Source: Bradyrhizobium canariense (GTDB taxonomy: Bacteria; Pseudomonadota; Alphaproteobacteria; Rhizobiales; Xanthobacteraceae). Taken from it: 64,000 nt of DNA. Where the stretch lies: contig NZ_JAFCKJ010000011.1 in the NCBI RefSeq assembly GCF_018130465.1, forward strand, positions 124,001 through 188,000, read 5' to 3'. Positions 54,435 to 63,350 of the stretch are shown piece after piece (position 1 is the stretch's first letter; each line of letters starts with the position of its first letter). Position numbers and translations under genes: made by a program. The notes below the pieces were generated by a model that did not search any database, had not been told where the DNA came from, and saw nothing but the letters and a program-made list of their open reading frames with translations.

Positions 54435-56042
54435 TCAGGCGATCATGGGTTGTGCGATTCGTGATGTCGGGCGTTCGGTCAGGCCGTCCGCGATCTCGCG
54501 TGCCGCCGAGAGCATGGTCATGGTGCGTTGCGCGAGTGCGGGAACGTCCGCGGAATGGTCGGAGCGGAAATGCGCGCCGCGGCTCTCGCGCCGGTTCCAG
54601 GCCGAGGCCGCCACGAGCAGGGCTGCCGTTGCCATGTTGCGGACCGCGATGCTCGTGGCCTCGCGTTCGAGCGCGGCAAAGCTGCGCTGGGCTTCCGCAA
54701 GCCCATCGCCATCGCGGATCACGCCGACATGCGCGCTCATCAGCGTTCGCAGCCGCTTCACGGCCGCAGTATCCGGCGCGCCGCCGTGCGGCGTCACTAC
54801 GTCCGAAAGGCGGGCGGGCGAGGGGATGGTGCGGCCGGCGATGTCGTCGGCGATGCGCGCGGCGTAGACCACGGCCTCCAGCAGCGAATTCGACGCAAGC
54901 CGGTTCGCGCCATGTGCGCCGGAGGACGACACTTCGCCGCCGGCCCAGAGCCCGTCGATCGAGCTGCGGCCGCGATCGTCCACCGCGATGCCGCCCATGT
55001 GATAGTGCGCCGCCGGCGCGATCGGGATGGCCTGCGTGGCGGGGTCGATGCCGGCGGCGATGCAGCTTGCATGAACGGTCGGGAATTTGTCGGCAAAACG
55101 CGCACCCAGCGCCTGCCGCGCATCGAGGAAGGCGCCGCGCCCGGCCGCGATCTCGGCGAACACGCCGCGGGCCACGATATCGCGCGGTGCGAGCTCGGCG
55201 AGCGGATGGCGCGCCGCCATGAAGCGCTCGCCATGGCCGTTGATCAGCGTCGCGCCTTCGCCGCGCAGCGCTTCTGTGGCGAGCGGCGCCGGATCGCGGC
55301 CGACCATGATGGCGGTGGGGTGAAATTGCACGAACTCGGGATCTGCAATGACCGCGCCCACGCGTGCGGCGATCGCAAGGCCGGATCCGCCCGCCTCACA
55401 CGGATTGGTAGTGACCGCATAGAGATGGCCGATGCCGCCGGTGGCGAGCACCACCGTGCGCGCGGTGAGCAGGATCGGCCGTGCGGCGAAATTGCCGGCT
55501 GCGCGCAATTGAAGGCCGGTGACGGCGCCGTCGTCGGTCAACAGTGCTTCGGCGACGAAACCTTCGATCAGTCGGATCGACGGCGTGCGTCGCACGGCAT
55601 CGCCCAGCGCCGCGATGATGGCGGCGCCCGCGCCATCGCCGCGCACATGCACGATGCGCCGCGCCGAGTGTGCGGCTTCGCGCCCGACTGCGAGCCTGCC
55701 TTCGAGATCGCGGTCGAACGGCACGCCATAGGCGAGCAGATCGTGAATCCGCGGCGCGGCCTCGCGCGCGATCCCCAGTGCGACGGCTTGGTCGACGATG
55801 CCGCCGCCGACCGCGATCGTATCCGCGGCGTGCGCTTCCGGCGTATCGCCCTCGGCCACGGCCGCGGCGATGCCGCCTTGCGCCCAGGCGGACGACGCGC
55901 CCTGTCCGAGCGGCGCAGCCGAGATCAGCGTCACAGGCCGCGGCGCGAGCTTCAGTGCGCAAAAGAGTCCGGCGAGACCGCCGCCGACGATGACGACGTC
56001 GTCGGCGCTGCGGGTGAGGTCGTGGATGTTGTTTGTTGTCAT
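54435..56042 (-). CDS. nadB: L-aspartate oxidase
   Basis: This 535-residue flavoenzyme oxidises L-aspartate to iminoaspartate, the substrate of NadA. The FAD motif is [17 protein letters not shown] near residue 15. Further motifs are [29 protein letters not shown] and [20 protein letters not shown], the latter with the active-site residues shared with fumarate reductase flavoproteins. It starts at ATG 56042 after GGAGAAAGCT. A 149-bp repeat separates it from nadA upstream, which is unusual for an operon. Confidence 0.96.
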   Translation of the reverse strand: MTTNNIHDLTRSADDVVIVGGGLAGLFCALKLAPRPVTLISAAPLGQGASSAWAQGGIAAAVAEGDTPEAHAADTIAVGGGIVDQAVALGIAREAAPRIHDLLAYGVPFDRDLEGRLAVGREAAHSARRIVHVRGDGAGAAIIAALGDAVRRTPSIRLIEGFVAEALLTDDGAVTGLQLRAAGNFAARPILLTARTVVLATGGIGHLYAVTTNPCEAGGSGLAIAARVGAVIADPEFVQFHPTAIMVGRDPAPLATEALRGEGATLINGHGERFMAARHPLAELAPRDIVARGVFAEIAAGRGAFLDARQALGARFADKFPTVHASCIAAGIDPATQAIPIAPAAHYHMGGIAVDDRGRSSIDGLWAGGEVSSSGAHGANRLASNSLLEAVVYAARIADDIAGRTIPSPARLSDVVTPHGGAPDTAAVKRLRTLMSAHVGVIRDGDGLAEAQRSFAALEREATSIAVRNMATAALLVAASAWNRRESRGAHFRSDHSADVPALAQRTMTMLSAAREIADGLTERPTSRIAQPMIA

Positions 56043-56060
56043 AGCTTTCTCCAAGTTCTC

Positions 56061-56209
56061 CACCGTCGTCCCGGCGAAGGCCGGGACCCATACTCCGCAG
56101 CAGGAGTTGTTTGGTTGAGCTGCTCGACGTCGTTCTTCGTACCGACATCTTCCTGTGGTTATGGGTCCCGGCCCCCCGTGCGCAATTGCGCACTAGGCCG
56201 GGACGACGG
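56061..56209. repeat. Composite repeat, family F (copy 2), inside nadABC
   Basis: The outer arms CACCGTCGTCCCGGCGAAGG and AGGCCGGGACGACGG enclose GGGACCCATA / TATGGGTCCC. In the right arm is an extra palindrome GTGCGCAATTGCGCAC (56178-56193). It is homologous to the element at 40391-40537. It lies between nadA and nadB, so it would be in their common transcript. Confidence 0.88.
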
Positions 56210-56221
56210 CTGTGTGTGGTG

Positions 56222-57325
56222 CTAATTCTTCAAATTGATCATCCGCTCGACCGAGCGCCGCGCGCGTTGCGCGAGCGCGGGATCGATCGTGACCTCTTCA
56301 CGAAGCGTCAGCAGGCTCTCCAGAATGTTGGCGAGCGTGATGCGCTTCATGTGCGGGCAGATGTTGCAGGGGCGCAGCATCTCCACATCGGGCAGCTCGG
56401 CCCGCACATTGTCGGCCATCGAGCATTCGGTGATCATCACCAGCCGCCGCGGCCGCCGCTCGCGCACCCAGTTGATCATGTGCGCGGTCGAGCCCGTGAA
56501 GTCGGCCTCGGCCAGCACGTCCGGTGGGCATTCGGGATGGGCGATGATCTGCACGGAGGGGTCGGCCTCGCGGTAGCTGCGCAGCTCGGCGCCAGTGAAA
56601 CGCTCGTGCACCTCGCAGGCGCCCTTCCAGGCGATGATCTTCACGTCGGTCTTCGAGGCCACGTAAGTGGCGAGATATCGGTCCGGAAGGAAGATCACGC
56701 TCGGCACGCCGAGGCTCTCGACCACCTGCACCGCGTTCGACGAGGTGCAGCAGATATCGACTTCGGCCTTCACTTCTGCGGAGGTGTTGACATAGGCAAC
56801 GACAGGCACGCCGGGAAATTTTTCGCGGAGCAGGCGAACGTCGGCGCCGGTGATGCTGGCGGCGAGCGAGCAGCCGGCGCGCGTATCGGGGATCAGCACC
56901 GTCTTGTCCGGATTGAGCAGTTTTGACGTCTCCGCCATGAAGTGCACGCCGCACTGGACGATGATGTCGGCCTTCACCTTGGTGGCTTCGACCGCGAGCT
57001 GGAGCGAATCGCCGCCGATGTCGGCGACGCAGTGGAAGATCTCCGGCGCCTGGTAATTGTGCGCGAGGATCACCGCGCCCCGCGCCTGCTTCAGCTCGTT
57101 GATCGCCTTGATCGTCGGGGCCATCAGCGGCCATTCGATCGGCGGGATCACATGTTTTACGCGCTCGTAAAGCGGCGCAGTGGCTCGCTCGACCTCCGGC
57201 GTCCATTCCAGCGAAGGCATCGGCAGCGGAGGTCCGGTTCGCGCCTCGGCCCGGGGCGAGGTGATGACCTGGCCCTGCGGCCGGTTGGCAAAGTCGTCGG
57301 GGCCGTAAATTCCAGTTAGCGGCAT
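56222..57325 (-). CDS. nadA: Quinolinate synthase
   Basis: This 367-residue Fe-S enzyme condenses iminoaspartate with dihydroxyacetone phosphate to quinolinate. The cluster cysteines are in [10 protein letters not shown], in [10 protein letters not shown] and in [13 protein letters not shown]; other conserved parts are [16 protein letters not shown] and AHPECPPDV. It has an N-terminal extension of about 50 residues compared with the shortest forms. It is the first gene of nadABC. Two operator-like palindromes lie 24 and 89 bases upstream of the ATG. Confidence 0.97.
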   Translation of the reverse strand: MPLTGIYGPDDFANRPQGQVITSPRAEARTGPPLPMPSLEWTPEVERATAPLYERVKHVIPPIEWPLMAPTIKAINELKQARGAVILAHNYQAPEIFHCVADIGGDSLQLAVEATKVKADIIVQCGVHFMAETSKLLNPDKTVLIPDTRAGCSLAASITGADVRLLREKFPGVPVVAYVNTSAEVKAEVDICCTSSNAVQVVESLGVPSVIFLPDRYLATYVASKTDVKIIAWKGACEVHERFTGAELRSYREADPSVQIIAHPECPPDVLAEADFTGSTAHMINWVRERRPRRLVMITECSMADNVRAELPDVEMLRPCNICPHMKRITLANILESLLTLREEVTIDPALAQRARRSVERMINLKN

Positions 57326-57348
57326 CGAAGCCTCCCGTACATGTTAGT

Positions 57349-57367
57349 TATACTCAAGATGAGCATA
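57349..57367. promoter_or_regulatory. Operator-like palindrome 1 upstream of nadA
   Basis: TATACTCA-AGA-TGAGCATA: 8-bp arms with one mismatch, 24 bp upstream of nadA. It resembles the NadQ-type operators predicted upstream of nadABC in Rhizobiales, from memory. Confidence 0.65.
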
Positions 57368-57413
57368 TAAGGAGCCTGAGAAATCCGGCCGAGAGGCCGG
57401 GTGGATCATTCTA

Positions 57414-57432
57414 TATGCTCACTCTGAGCAAA
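57414..57432. promoter_or_regulatory. Operator-like palindrome 2 upstream of nadA
   Basis: TATGCTCA-CTC-TGAGCAAA, the same motif as at 57349-57367, with centres 65 bp apart (about six turns). A small hairpin CCGGCC-GAGA-GGCCGG lies between them (57385-57400). The remaining part of this 330-bp gap up to the MFS gene has no supported feature. Confidence 0.65.
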
Positions 57433-57655
57433 TCAAAGATAACACGCCGCGGAGAGAGCCGCTAGATCCTGCCGCACACATTCCCGTCAAGTCGCGACTT
57501 GCTTCGCCCGGCGAGGTCTCGGCGAAACGCAATGCTCCGGCGGCAGCCCTTCGTGGAACGCAATCATTTTTGACTTGGGGTTTTCATGCATCTGCATTAA
57601 ACGCCTCTTCCGCGGCTACCTATTCCGGATCCGCCAACGACAGACGAGGAACACC

Positions 57656-58909
57656 ATGTCGACGCAGATGGGCGAATTCGGTCCGGTTTCGCGTTCCTCC
57701 TCGTGGCGCACGCCGGCGATCATCATTCTCTGCGGTTGCGCGATCGGGATGCTCGGCTTCGGCCCGCGCTCGGCGCTGGGCTTCTTCGTGCAGCCGATGA
57801 GCCATGAATATGCCTGGGGCCGCGACGTGTTCGGCCTCGCGATCGCCTTCCAGAATTTGCTGTGGGGACTGGGCCAGCCCGTCGCCGGCGCGGTCGCCGA
57901 TCGCTTCGGCCTGTTCCGGGTGATGTGCGTCGGCGCTCTGCTCTATGCCGGCGGCTTGCTGCTGATGCGCTATTCCTCGACGCCGCTGTCGCTGAACATC
58001 GGCGCTGGCGTCATGGTCGGCTTCGGTCTGGCCGGCTGCTCGTTCAATCTGGTGCTGTCGGCATTCACCAAGCTCTTGCCGGCGGAGAAGCGCGGCCTTG
58101 CGCTCGGCGCCGGCACTGCGGCGGGTTCGTTCGGGCAGTTCCTGTTCGCGCCGATCGGAGTGGCACTGATCGATAATTTCGGCTGGCAGCAGGCGCTCAC
58201 CGTGTTCGGCTTCCTGATGCTGCTGATCATCCCGCTGTCGCTGGCGCTCTCGACGCCGCCGGTCGCGAGCACAGCAAACACGGCGCCTGCGGACGAGCAG
58301 ACCTTCACCAAAGCGCTTGCGGAAGCCTTCGGCCATCGCTCCTACGTGCTGCTGGTGCTCGGCTTCTTCACCTGCGGCTTCCAGCTCGCCTTCATCACGG
58401 TGCATCTACCGGCCTTCCTGGTCGATAGCGGCATCTCCACGCAAACCGGCGGCTGGGTGATCGCGGCGATCGGCCTGTTCAACATCATGGGATCGCTGAG
58501 CGTCGGCTATCTCCAGAACAGCCTGCCCAAGCGCTACATCCTCTCGACCATCTATTTCACCCGCGCGCTGGCGACGCTTGCCTTCATCTCGTTCCCGATC
58601 ACGCCGTTCTCGGCGATTGCGTTCGGCGCGATCTCCGGCCTGACGTGGCTGTCGACTGTGCCGCCGACCTCGGCGCTGGTCGCACTGATGTTCGGCACGC
58701 GCTGGTTCGCCACCCTCTATGGCTTCGCCTTCGTCAGCCATCAGGTCGGTGGCTTCCTCGGCGTCTGGCTCGGCGGCATCGTGTTCGAGCGGTTCGGTTC
58801 CTACACGCCGATCTGGTGGCTCTCGATCCTGTTCGGCGTGCTCTCGGCGCTGATCAATCTTCCGATCGTGGAGAAACCGATCCAGCGGGCGGTTGCGCAG
58901 CCTGCCTGA
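57656..58909 (+). CDS. Major facilitator superfamily transporter
   Basis: This 417-residue transporter has twelve predicted membrane spans, the loop motif GQPVAGAVADRFGLFRVM between spans 2 and 3 and a central loop of about 25 residues near 210. It resembles the oxalate/formate antiporter-like or MCT-like group (GFGPRSALGFFVQPMSHEYAW near the N-terminus, shortened here to RSALGFFVQPMSHEY). The substrate is likely an organic anion but is unknown. ATG 57656, preceded by GAGGAACACC, is a good start. Confidence 0.9.
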   Translation: MSTQMGEFGPVSRSSSWRTPAIIILCGCAIGMLGFGPRSALGFFVQPMSHEYAWGRDVFGLAIAFQNLLWGLGQPVAGAVADRFGLFRVMCVGALLYAGGLLLMRYSSTPLSLNIGAGVMVGFGLAGCSFNLVLSAFTKLLPAEKRGLALGAGTAAGSFGQFLFAPIGVALIDNFGWQQALTVFGFLMLLIIPLSLALSTPPVASTANTAPADEQTFTKALAEAFGHRSYVLLVLGFFTCGFQLAFITVHLPAFLVDSGISTQTGGWVIAAIGLFNIMGSLSVGYLQNSLPKRYILSTIYFTRALATLAFISFPITPFSAIAFGAISGLTWLSTVPPTSALVALMFGTRWFATLYGFAFVSHQVGGFLGVWLGGIVFERFGSYTPIWWLSILFGVLSALINLPIVEKPIQRAVAQPA

Positions 58910-58949
58910 TCGGCTAAACATCGCCTGAAACAAGTCAGGGAGTTTTGCT

Positions 58950-59936
58950 GTGGCCACGTTCAAGGCGATCCGGATCGACAAGGCGGACAAGGGCACCACC
59001 GCGCAGTACACGCAGTTCGACGAAGCCGAGCTGATGGAAGGCGACGTCACCGTCCGCGTGGAATGGTCGACGTTGAACTACAAGGACGGCCTCGCGCTCA
59101 CCGGCAAGGCGCCGGTGGTGCGCCGCTTCCCGATGATTGCTGGCATCGATTTCGCCGGCACGGTCGAGCAGTCCTCGCATCCGCAATGGAAGGCGGGCGA
59201 CAAGGTCGTCTGCACCGGCTGGGGCATGGGCGAGACCCATCTCGGCGCCTATGCCGAGAAGGCGCGGGTGAAGGGCGACTGGCTGGTCGCCTTGCCGCAG
59301 GGCTTGTCGGCGCGCGACGCCATGGCGATCGGCACCGCCGGCTTCACCGCGATGCTGTCCGTGCTGGCGCTGGAGAAGCACGGAGTGTCGCCGAAGAGCG
59401 GTCCGGTCGTGGTGACGGGCGCGGCGGGCGGCGTCGGCTCGGTTGCGACCGCCGTGCTCTCGAAGCTCGGCTATCACGTCATCGCGTCCACCGGCCGTGC
59501 GTCCGAAGCGGACTATCTGAAAGAGATCGGCGCGACTGAGGTGATCGACCGCAACGAATTGTCGGCGGCCGCCAAACCCATTGCCAAGGAGCGCTGGGCG
59601 GGTGGCGTCGACAGCGTCGGCTCGACCACGCTCGCCAATCTCCTGTCGATGACGAAGTACGGCGGCGCGATCGCGGCGTGCGGCCTGGCTGGCGGCATGG
59701 ACCTGCCGTCTTCTGTCGCACCCTTCATTTTGCGCGGGGTGTGCCTTCTCGGCATCGATTCCGTGATGTGCCCGATCGAGCCGCGGAAAGCCGCCTGGCA
59801 ACGCCTGGCGTCCGATCTGGATCGGACAAAACTAGCTGAAATTACTCACGAAATTCCGCTTTCCGAAGTTTCGGAGTGGGGCGCGAAAATCCTGGCCGGC
59901 CAGGTCCGCGGTCGCATCGTGGTAAAAATTGTCTAA
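58950..59936 (+). CDS. AcuI/YhdH-type medium-chain oxidoreductase
   Basis: This 328-residue zinc-free MDR protein matches the acryloyl-CoA reductase (AcuI/YhdH) group: [20 protein letters not shown] near the N-terminus, [12 protein letters not shown], and the NADPH loop [20 protein letters not shown]. AcuI reduces acryloyl-CoA to propanoyl-CoA and protects against acrylate. The exact substrate here is inferred. The start is GTG 58950, with AGGGAG before it. It follows the MFS gene by 40 bases, so they may share a transcript. Confidence 0.9.
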   Translation: MATFKAIRIDKADKGTTAQYTQFDEAELMEGDVTVRVEWSTLNYKDGLALTGKAPVVRRFPMIAGIDFAGTVEQSSHPQWKAGDKVVCTGWGMGETHLGAYAEKARVKGDWLVALPQGLSARDAMAIGTAGFTAMLSVLALEKHGVSPKSGPVVVTGAAGGVGSVATAVLSKLGYHVIASTGRASEADYLKEIGATEVIDRNELSAAAKPIAKERWAGGVDSVGSTTLANLLSMTKYGGAIAACGLAGGMDLPSSVAPFILRGVCLLGIDSVMCPIEPRKAAWQRLASDLDRTKLAEITHEIPLSEVSEWGAKILAGQVRGRIVVKIV

Positions 59937-60047
59937 CGTCGTTCAGACTTTACCAACCAAGCTGCTTCAATGTCGCCATGGTTAGTATGGTAAGCAGCGG
60001 GTAAAGAGATAAGGCATAGCCCGCTGCGGGTTGGTTCGGAGTTGAGC

Positions 60048-60647
60048 ATGCTTGCGCGTATTGTGTTGGGGGCGGTCACGGCGGCAGCGACGCTGGCGCC
60101 GGCCATTGCTGGAAGCATGAACGCCGACGAGGCGCGCCGCTTCGTCGCCGGGAAGGTGTTTGCTTTCACCTGTTTTGACGGCACCCGCGGCGCGGGCCGC
60201 ATCATGGACGACCTCGGCGCCGCCGGCGCCGTGCAGTTCTCCGGCGCAGGTCCGGTGAAACATCTCCGCCTGCCCGGCAACACGCTTCAGATTCGCGGCC
60301 AGAACGTCTGCGCCTCGATCAAGGGCATTCCGTTCGAGCCCTGTTTCAACCTCGAAAAGACCGACGATCGCAGTTTCCGCGGCTCGGTGTCGGGGATGGG
60401 CTTCGCTTATTGCGACTTCCATCACCAGGGCGGCAACCAGATGCTGATGGCGCGCGCCGCCGCACGGCCGCGCTCGCTGCGCACCTCGGAACACACGGGT
60501 TCGGTCGGCGCGACCAACACCGAAGTCGCTGCGCGCGTCGAGACCCCGCGCGTCGAGAGCAGCCGGCTCGAGCCGGTGAAGCCGGAAGCCAAATCGGAGC
60601 CCGCTGGGAACGACGCTCCGCTGGAGCTGCGCCGCTCGACCCAGTGA
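60048..60647 (+). CDS. Exported hypothetical protein
   Basis: This 199-residue protein has a signal peptide (MLARIVLGAVTAAATLAPAIA) and a small domain with four cysteines (in FAFTCFDGTRGAG, NVCASIKG, FEPCFNL and AYCDFHH), which may form two disulfides in the periplasm. The last 60 residues are low-complexity, rich in Arg, Glu, Pro and Ser. I do not recognise the family beyond similar Bradyrhizobium proteins. The ATG at 60048 is preferred to the TTG at 60042. A hairpin terminator follows. Confidence 0.75.
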   Translation: MLARIVLGAVTAAATLAPAIAGSMNADEARRFVAGKVFAFTCFDGTRGAGRIMDDLGAAGAVQFSGAGPVKHLRLPGNTLQIRGQNVCASIKGIPFEPCFNLEKTDDRSFRGSVSGMGFAYCDFHHQGGNQMLMARAAARPRSLRTSEHTGSVGATNTEVAARVETPRVESSRLEPVKPEAKSEPAGNDAPLELRRSTQ

Positions 60648-60702
60648 GTTGGCTGCGCAGGACAGCCCGCGCACTTTGTCGTTGAGAGCTGCCATCGAAC
60701 AC

Positions 60703-60740
60703 GAAGCCGCCGCGCCGTAGTCATACGGACGGCGGCTTTC
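60703..60740 (+). terminator. Hairpin terminator after the exported protein gene
   Basis: Stem GAAGCCGCCG / CGGCGGCTTTC with an inner CCGTA / TACGG pair and a short T-tract in the right arm, 56 bases after the stop codon. Confidence 0.55.
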
Positions 60741-60812
60741 ATGCGTTGGTAGCTGTTCGCGTCCCAGTTTGCGTACGGCCGGGGGGCGCGGCCCGATAAA
60801 AGGGTTTCAACG

Positions 60813-61064
60813 ATGTCGCTGTACTTCTTCCGTATCAGCACGGGCCGCTATTCCGGCGCTGCCGATCAGCCATATGAGTTCGAGGATCGCGCCGCGGCCT
60901 GGACCGAGATGACCGAGGTCTGTGCCAATTTGCTCGGCGCCATCTCGCGCAGCCTGAAGCCGAACGCCGAATGGCGCATGGAGCTGCTCGACGAGAACAA
61001 GAAGCCGGTCTTTCGTATCAGTCTCGTCGGCGAGAGCCACCCGCTTCCCAACCGCATCGACTGA
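60813..61064 (+). CDS. DUF6894 small protein
   Basis: An 83-residue protein, MSLYFFRISTGRYSGAAD..., with the DUF6894-like pattern: short beta strands at the N-terminus, a central helix (AWTEMTEVCANLLGAISRSL) and a final strand pair (WRMELLDENKKPVFRISLVG). Such proteins are abundant in Rhizobiales and of unknown function. AAAGG precedes the ATG at 60813. Possibly monocistronic. Confidence 0.8.
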   Translation: MSLYFFRISTGRYSGAADQPYEFEDRAAAWTEMTEVCANLLGAISRSLKPNAEWRMELLDENKKPVFRISLVGESHPLPNRID

Positions 61065-61329
61065 TCTCCGGGGCGAGCGCGCGGCCATCGCGGCGGATAT
61101 CCTCGGCACCGTGCGCATCGCCTGGCATTCCTATCACTGCGTGTGATTAACTTGTTAAGTGCGCGTACCGTGCTGAATTTCAAGGTGTTTTCTCGCCGAT
61201 CCCGTATTTCCACGGCAGTCGTTGTTAACCGGATTGGAATGGCTGTCGCTTACTTTTTGGGCAAGGGCGATCAACGCCAGGGCGGCCGACAATGATTTGG
61301 CTGTGCATTTCTCAGGAAAGCGTGCCCCC

Positions 61330-63063
61330 ATGTTGAGCCTCGTTCAGAATTTGCGGATCGGTACCAAACTGGCGATCGCTTCGGCGTTCGGCATTGTTCT
61401 TGTCGTCGCCATGATCGCGGGCCAGATCAGCGGCAACGGCAATATCCGCCGTTCCAACCAGGCCGCCTTCGGACAACAGGAGCTGGCGCGGGACGCGATG
61501 GAAGCCAAGCTTTTGGTGCGCGGCATGCAGCTGGCCACTCGAGATATCCGTCTCGCCAACAATCCGAGTGAATTGCAAAAAGCGAGCGAGGCTCTGGCCG
61601 AGCGGTCGAAATCGCTGAACGGCGCCGTCGATGCCATGCTCAAGCTGACGCACTCCGCGGAAAATCGCGCGCGTATGGAAAAGCTCAAGAGCTTGTCTGC
61701 GGACTATGCGAAGGGCGCGCTGCAGAGCGCCTCTGTTCGCAGCGAGGCCCTCGCCCTGGCGGCTACGGATCCGGCCCGCGCCGCCAAGATTTCCGAGGAA
61801 GGCGCGCGCCTGGCCCGTGAGGTGACGCTGCCGATCGCCGCACAGCTCGACACGTTGACGAGTGAGATAGCCGATTTCGCCAAGCACAGAAGCGACGAAG
61901 AGATCAGCGTCGCGGCGGCGGAAACGGCCGCGAGCGAGCGTCTCGGCATGGTAGTTGGCGCGTGCGCCGTGCTCGTCCTCATTGGTTCGTGGCTGATGTC
62001 CTTCCTGACCATCGCGCGGCCGATCAGCGCGCTCACCGTCGCCATGGACAAGCTTGCCGGCGGCGATTTCTCCGTGGTGCTGCCCGGGCTCGGCCGCAGG
62101 GACGAGGTTGGCGGCGTCGCCGCAGCCGTCGAGAAATTCAAGATCGTATCCGAGCAAAAGGCGCGCGAGGAAGCCGAGGCCAAGATCAGGCAGGACCAGG
62201 CCGCAGCCGCGCAACGCAAGGCGGAGATGCACAAGCTCGCAAACGGGTTCGAAGCCGCCGTTGGCGAGATCGTCGATACCGTCTCCTCCGCCGCGACGGA
62301 GCTCGAAGCCTCGGCCTCGACGCTGACCTCGACGGCGGAGCGTGCACAGGAGTTGACGACGATGGTGGCTGCGGCCTCCGAGGAGGCCTCGACCAACGTG
62401 CAGTCGGTTGCCTCTGCAACGGAAGAGCTGTCATCTTCGATCACCGAGATCAGCCGACAGGTGCAGGAATCGGCGCGGGTCGCGAGCGAGGCGGTAACCC
62501 AGGCCCGAACCACGACCGACCGTGTCGGCGAGTTGTCCAAGGCGGCGGCTCGCATTGGCGACGTCGTCGAGTTGATCAACACCATCGCCGGCCAGACCAA
62601 CCTCCTGGCGCTCAATGCCACCATCGAGGCGGCGCGCGCCGGTGAGGCCGGCCGCGGCTTTGCCGTGGTGGCTTCCGAGGTCAAGGCGCTCGCCGAGCAG
62701 ACCGCGAAGGCGACCGGCGAGATCGGCCAGCAGATTTCCGGCATTCAGGCAGCGACGCAGGACTCGGTCAGCGCCATCAGCGCCATCAGCAACACCATCG
62801 AAAAGCTGTCCGAGATATCGTCCACGATCGCGGCGGCCGTCGAGGAGCAGGGCGCGGCGACGCAGGAGATTTCCCGCAACGTGCAGCAGGCGGCGGAAGG
62901 CACCCATCAGGTCTCGTCCAACATCACCGACGTGCAGCGCGGCGCGGGCGAGACCGGATCGGCGTCCTCGCAGGTGCTGGCGGCGGCGCAGTCGCTATCC
63001 GGCGACAGCAACCGCCTCAAGCTCGAGGTCGGCAAATTCCTCGACACCGTGCGCGCCGCCTGA
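61330..63063 (+). CDS. Methyl-accepting chemotaxis protein
   Basis: This 577-residue transducer has TM1 at about 15-32, a periplasmic helical sensor of about 170 residues (four-helix-bundle sized), TM2 at about 205-226, HAMP, and a signalling domain that is nearly the same as that of the MCP at 12855-14864 (tip [20 protein letters not shown]). The two genes share long stretches of almost identical DNA there. It starts [13 protein letters not shown] like the next MCP gene. No CheR pentapeptide is visible. ATG 61330 is the likely start; upstream codons are not conserved. Confidence 0.94.
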   Translation: MLSLVQNLRIGTKLAIASAFGIVLVVAMIAGQISGNGNIRRSNQAAFGQQELARDAMEAKLLVRGMQLATRDIRLANNPSELQKASEALAERSKSLNGAVDAMLKLTHSAENRARMEKLKSLSADYAKGALQSASVRSEALALAATDPARAAKISEEGARLAREVTLPIAAQLDTLTSEIADFAKHRSDEEISVAAAETAASERLGMVVGACAVLVLIGSWLMSFLTIARPISALTVAMDKLAGGDFSVVLPGLGRRDEVGGVAAAVEKFKIVSEQKAREEAEAKIRQDQAAAAQRKAEMHKLANGFEAAVGEIVDTVSSAATELEASASTLTSTAERAQELTTMVAAASEEASTNVQSVASATEELSSSITEISRQVQESARVASEAVTQARTTTDRVGELSKAAARIGDVVELINTIAGQTNLLALNATIEAARAGEAGRGFAVVASEVKALAEQTAKATGEIGQQISGIQAATQDSVSAISAISNTIEKLSEISSTIAAAVEEQGAATQEISRNVQQAAEGTHQVSSNITDVQRGAGETGSASSQVLAAAQSLSGDSNRLKLEVGKFLDTVRAA

Positions 63064-63157
63064 CAGCGGCATCGCGCGCAGTTGCAAGCCGAACGCGAGA
63101 TCGACTCCGTCTGCGAAGCGATGCTGCGTCCGCGCAAAGGATCGACGTCAACCACGT

Positions 63158-63180
63158 CACCTCCGCGAATTCGCGAGGTG
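63158..63180 (+). terminator. Hairpin between the tandem MCP genes
   Basis: CACCTC-(C)-GCGAA/TTCGC-GAGGTG forms a nearly perfect stem with almost no loop, followed by TGTTT. It could end the first MCP transcript or be a binding site. The rest of the 287-bp gap (63064-63350) has only AT-richer promoter-like DNA near 63225-63290. Confidence 0.4.
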
Positions 63181-63350
63181 TGTTTCGATTGCGCGGGATG
63201 GTTGCGGGAATCCGCAGTTTAAGCGGCATATTCAGTATTTCTACCTAAGCCGTGTCGCCTCGCACTTAACGTTAATGGAAAGTTCGCAGACTAGTCTCCC
63301 GGCTGTTCACGCGCTTCGTCGCGGCATTGCGTATCCCGAGGATGTTTTCG

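Noticed and set aside
57385-57400. Hairpin CCGGCC-GAGA-GGCCGG upstream of nadA as a riboswitch or attenuator
   Set aside because: Only six base pairs with no further conserved structure; more easily explained as chance between two operator palindromes.
61147-61158. TTAA-N4-TTAA upstream of the second MCP gene, and TTAA-N2-TTAA at 63266-63275
   Set aside because: Considered as CtrA boxes, but the spacing is not seven bases, so they do not fit the consensus.
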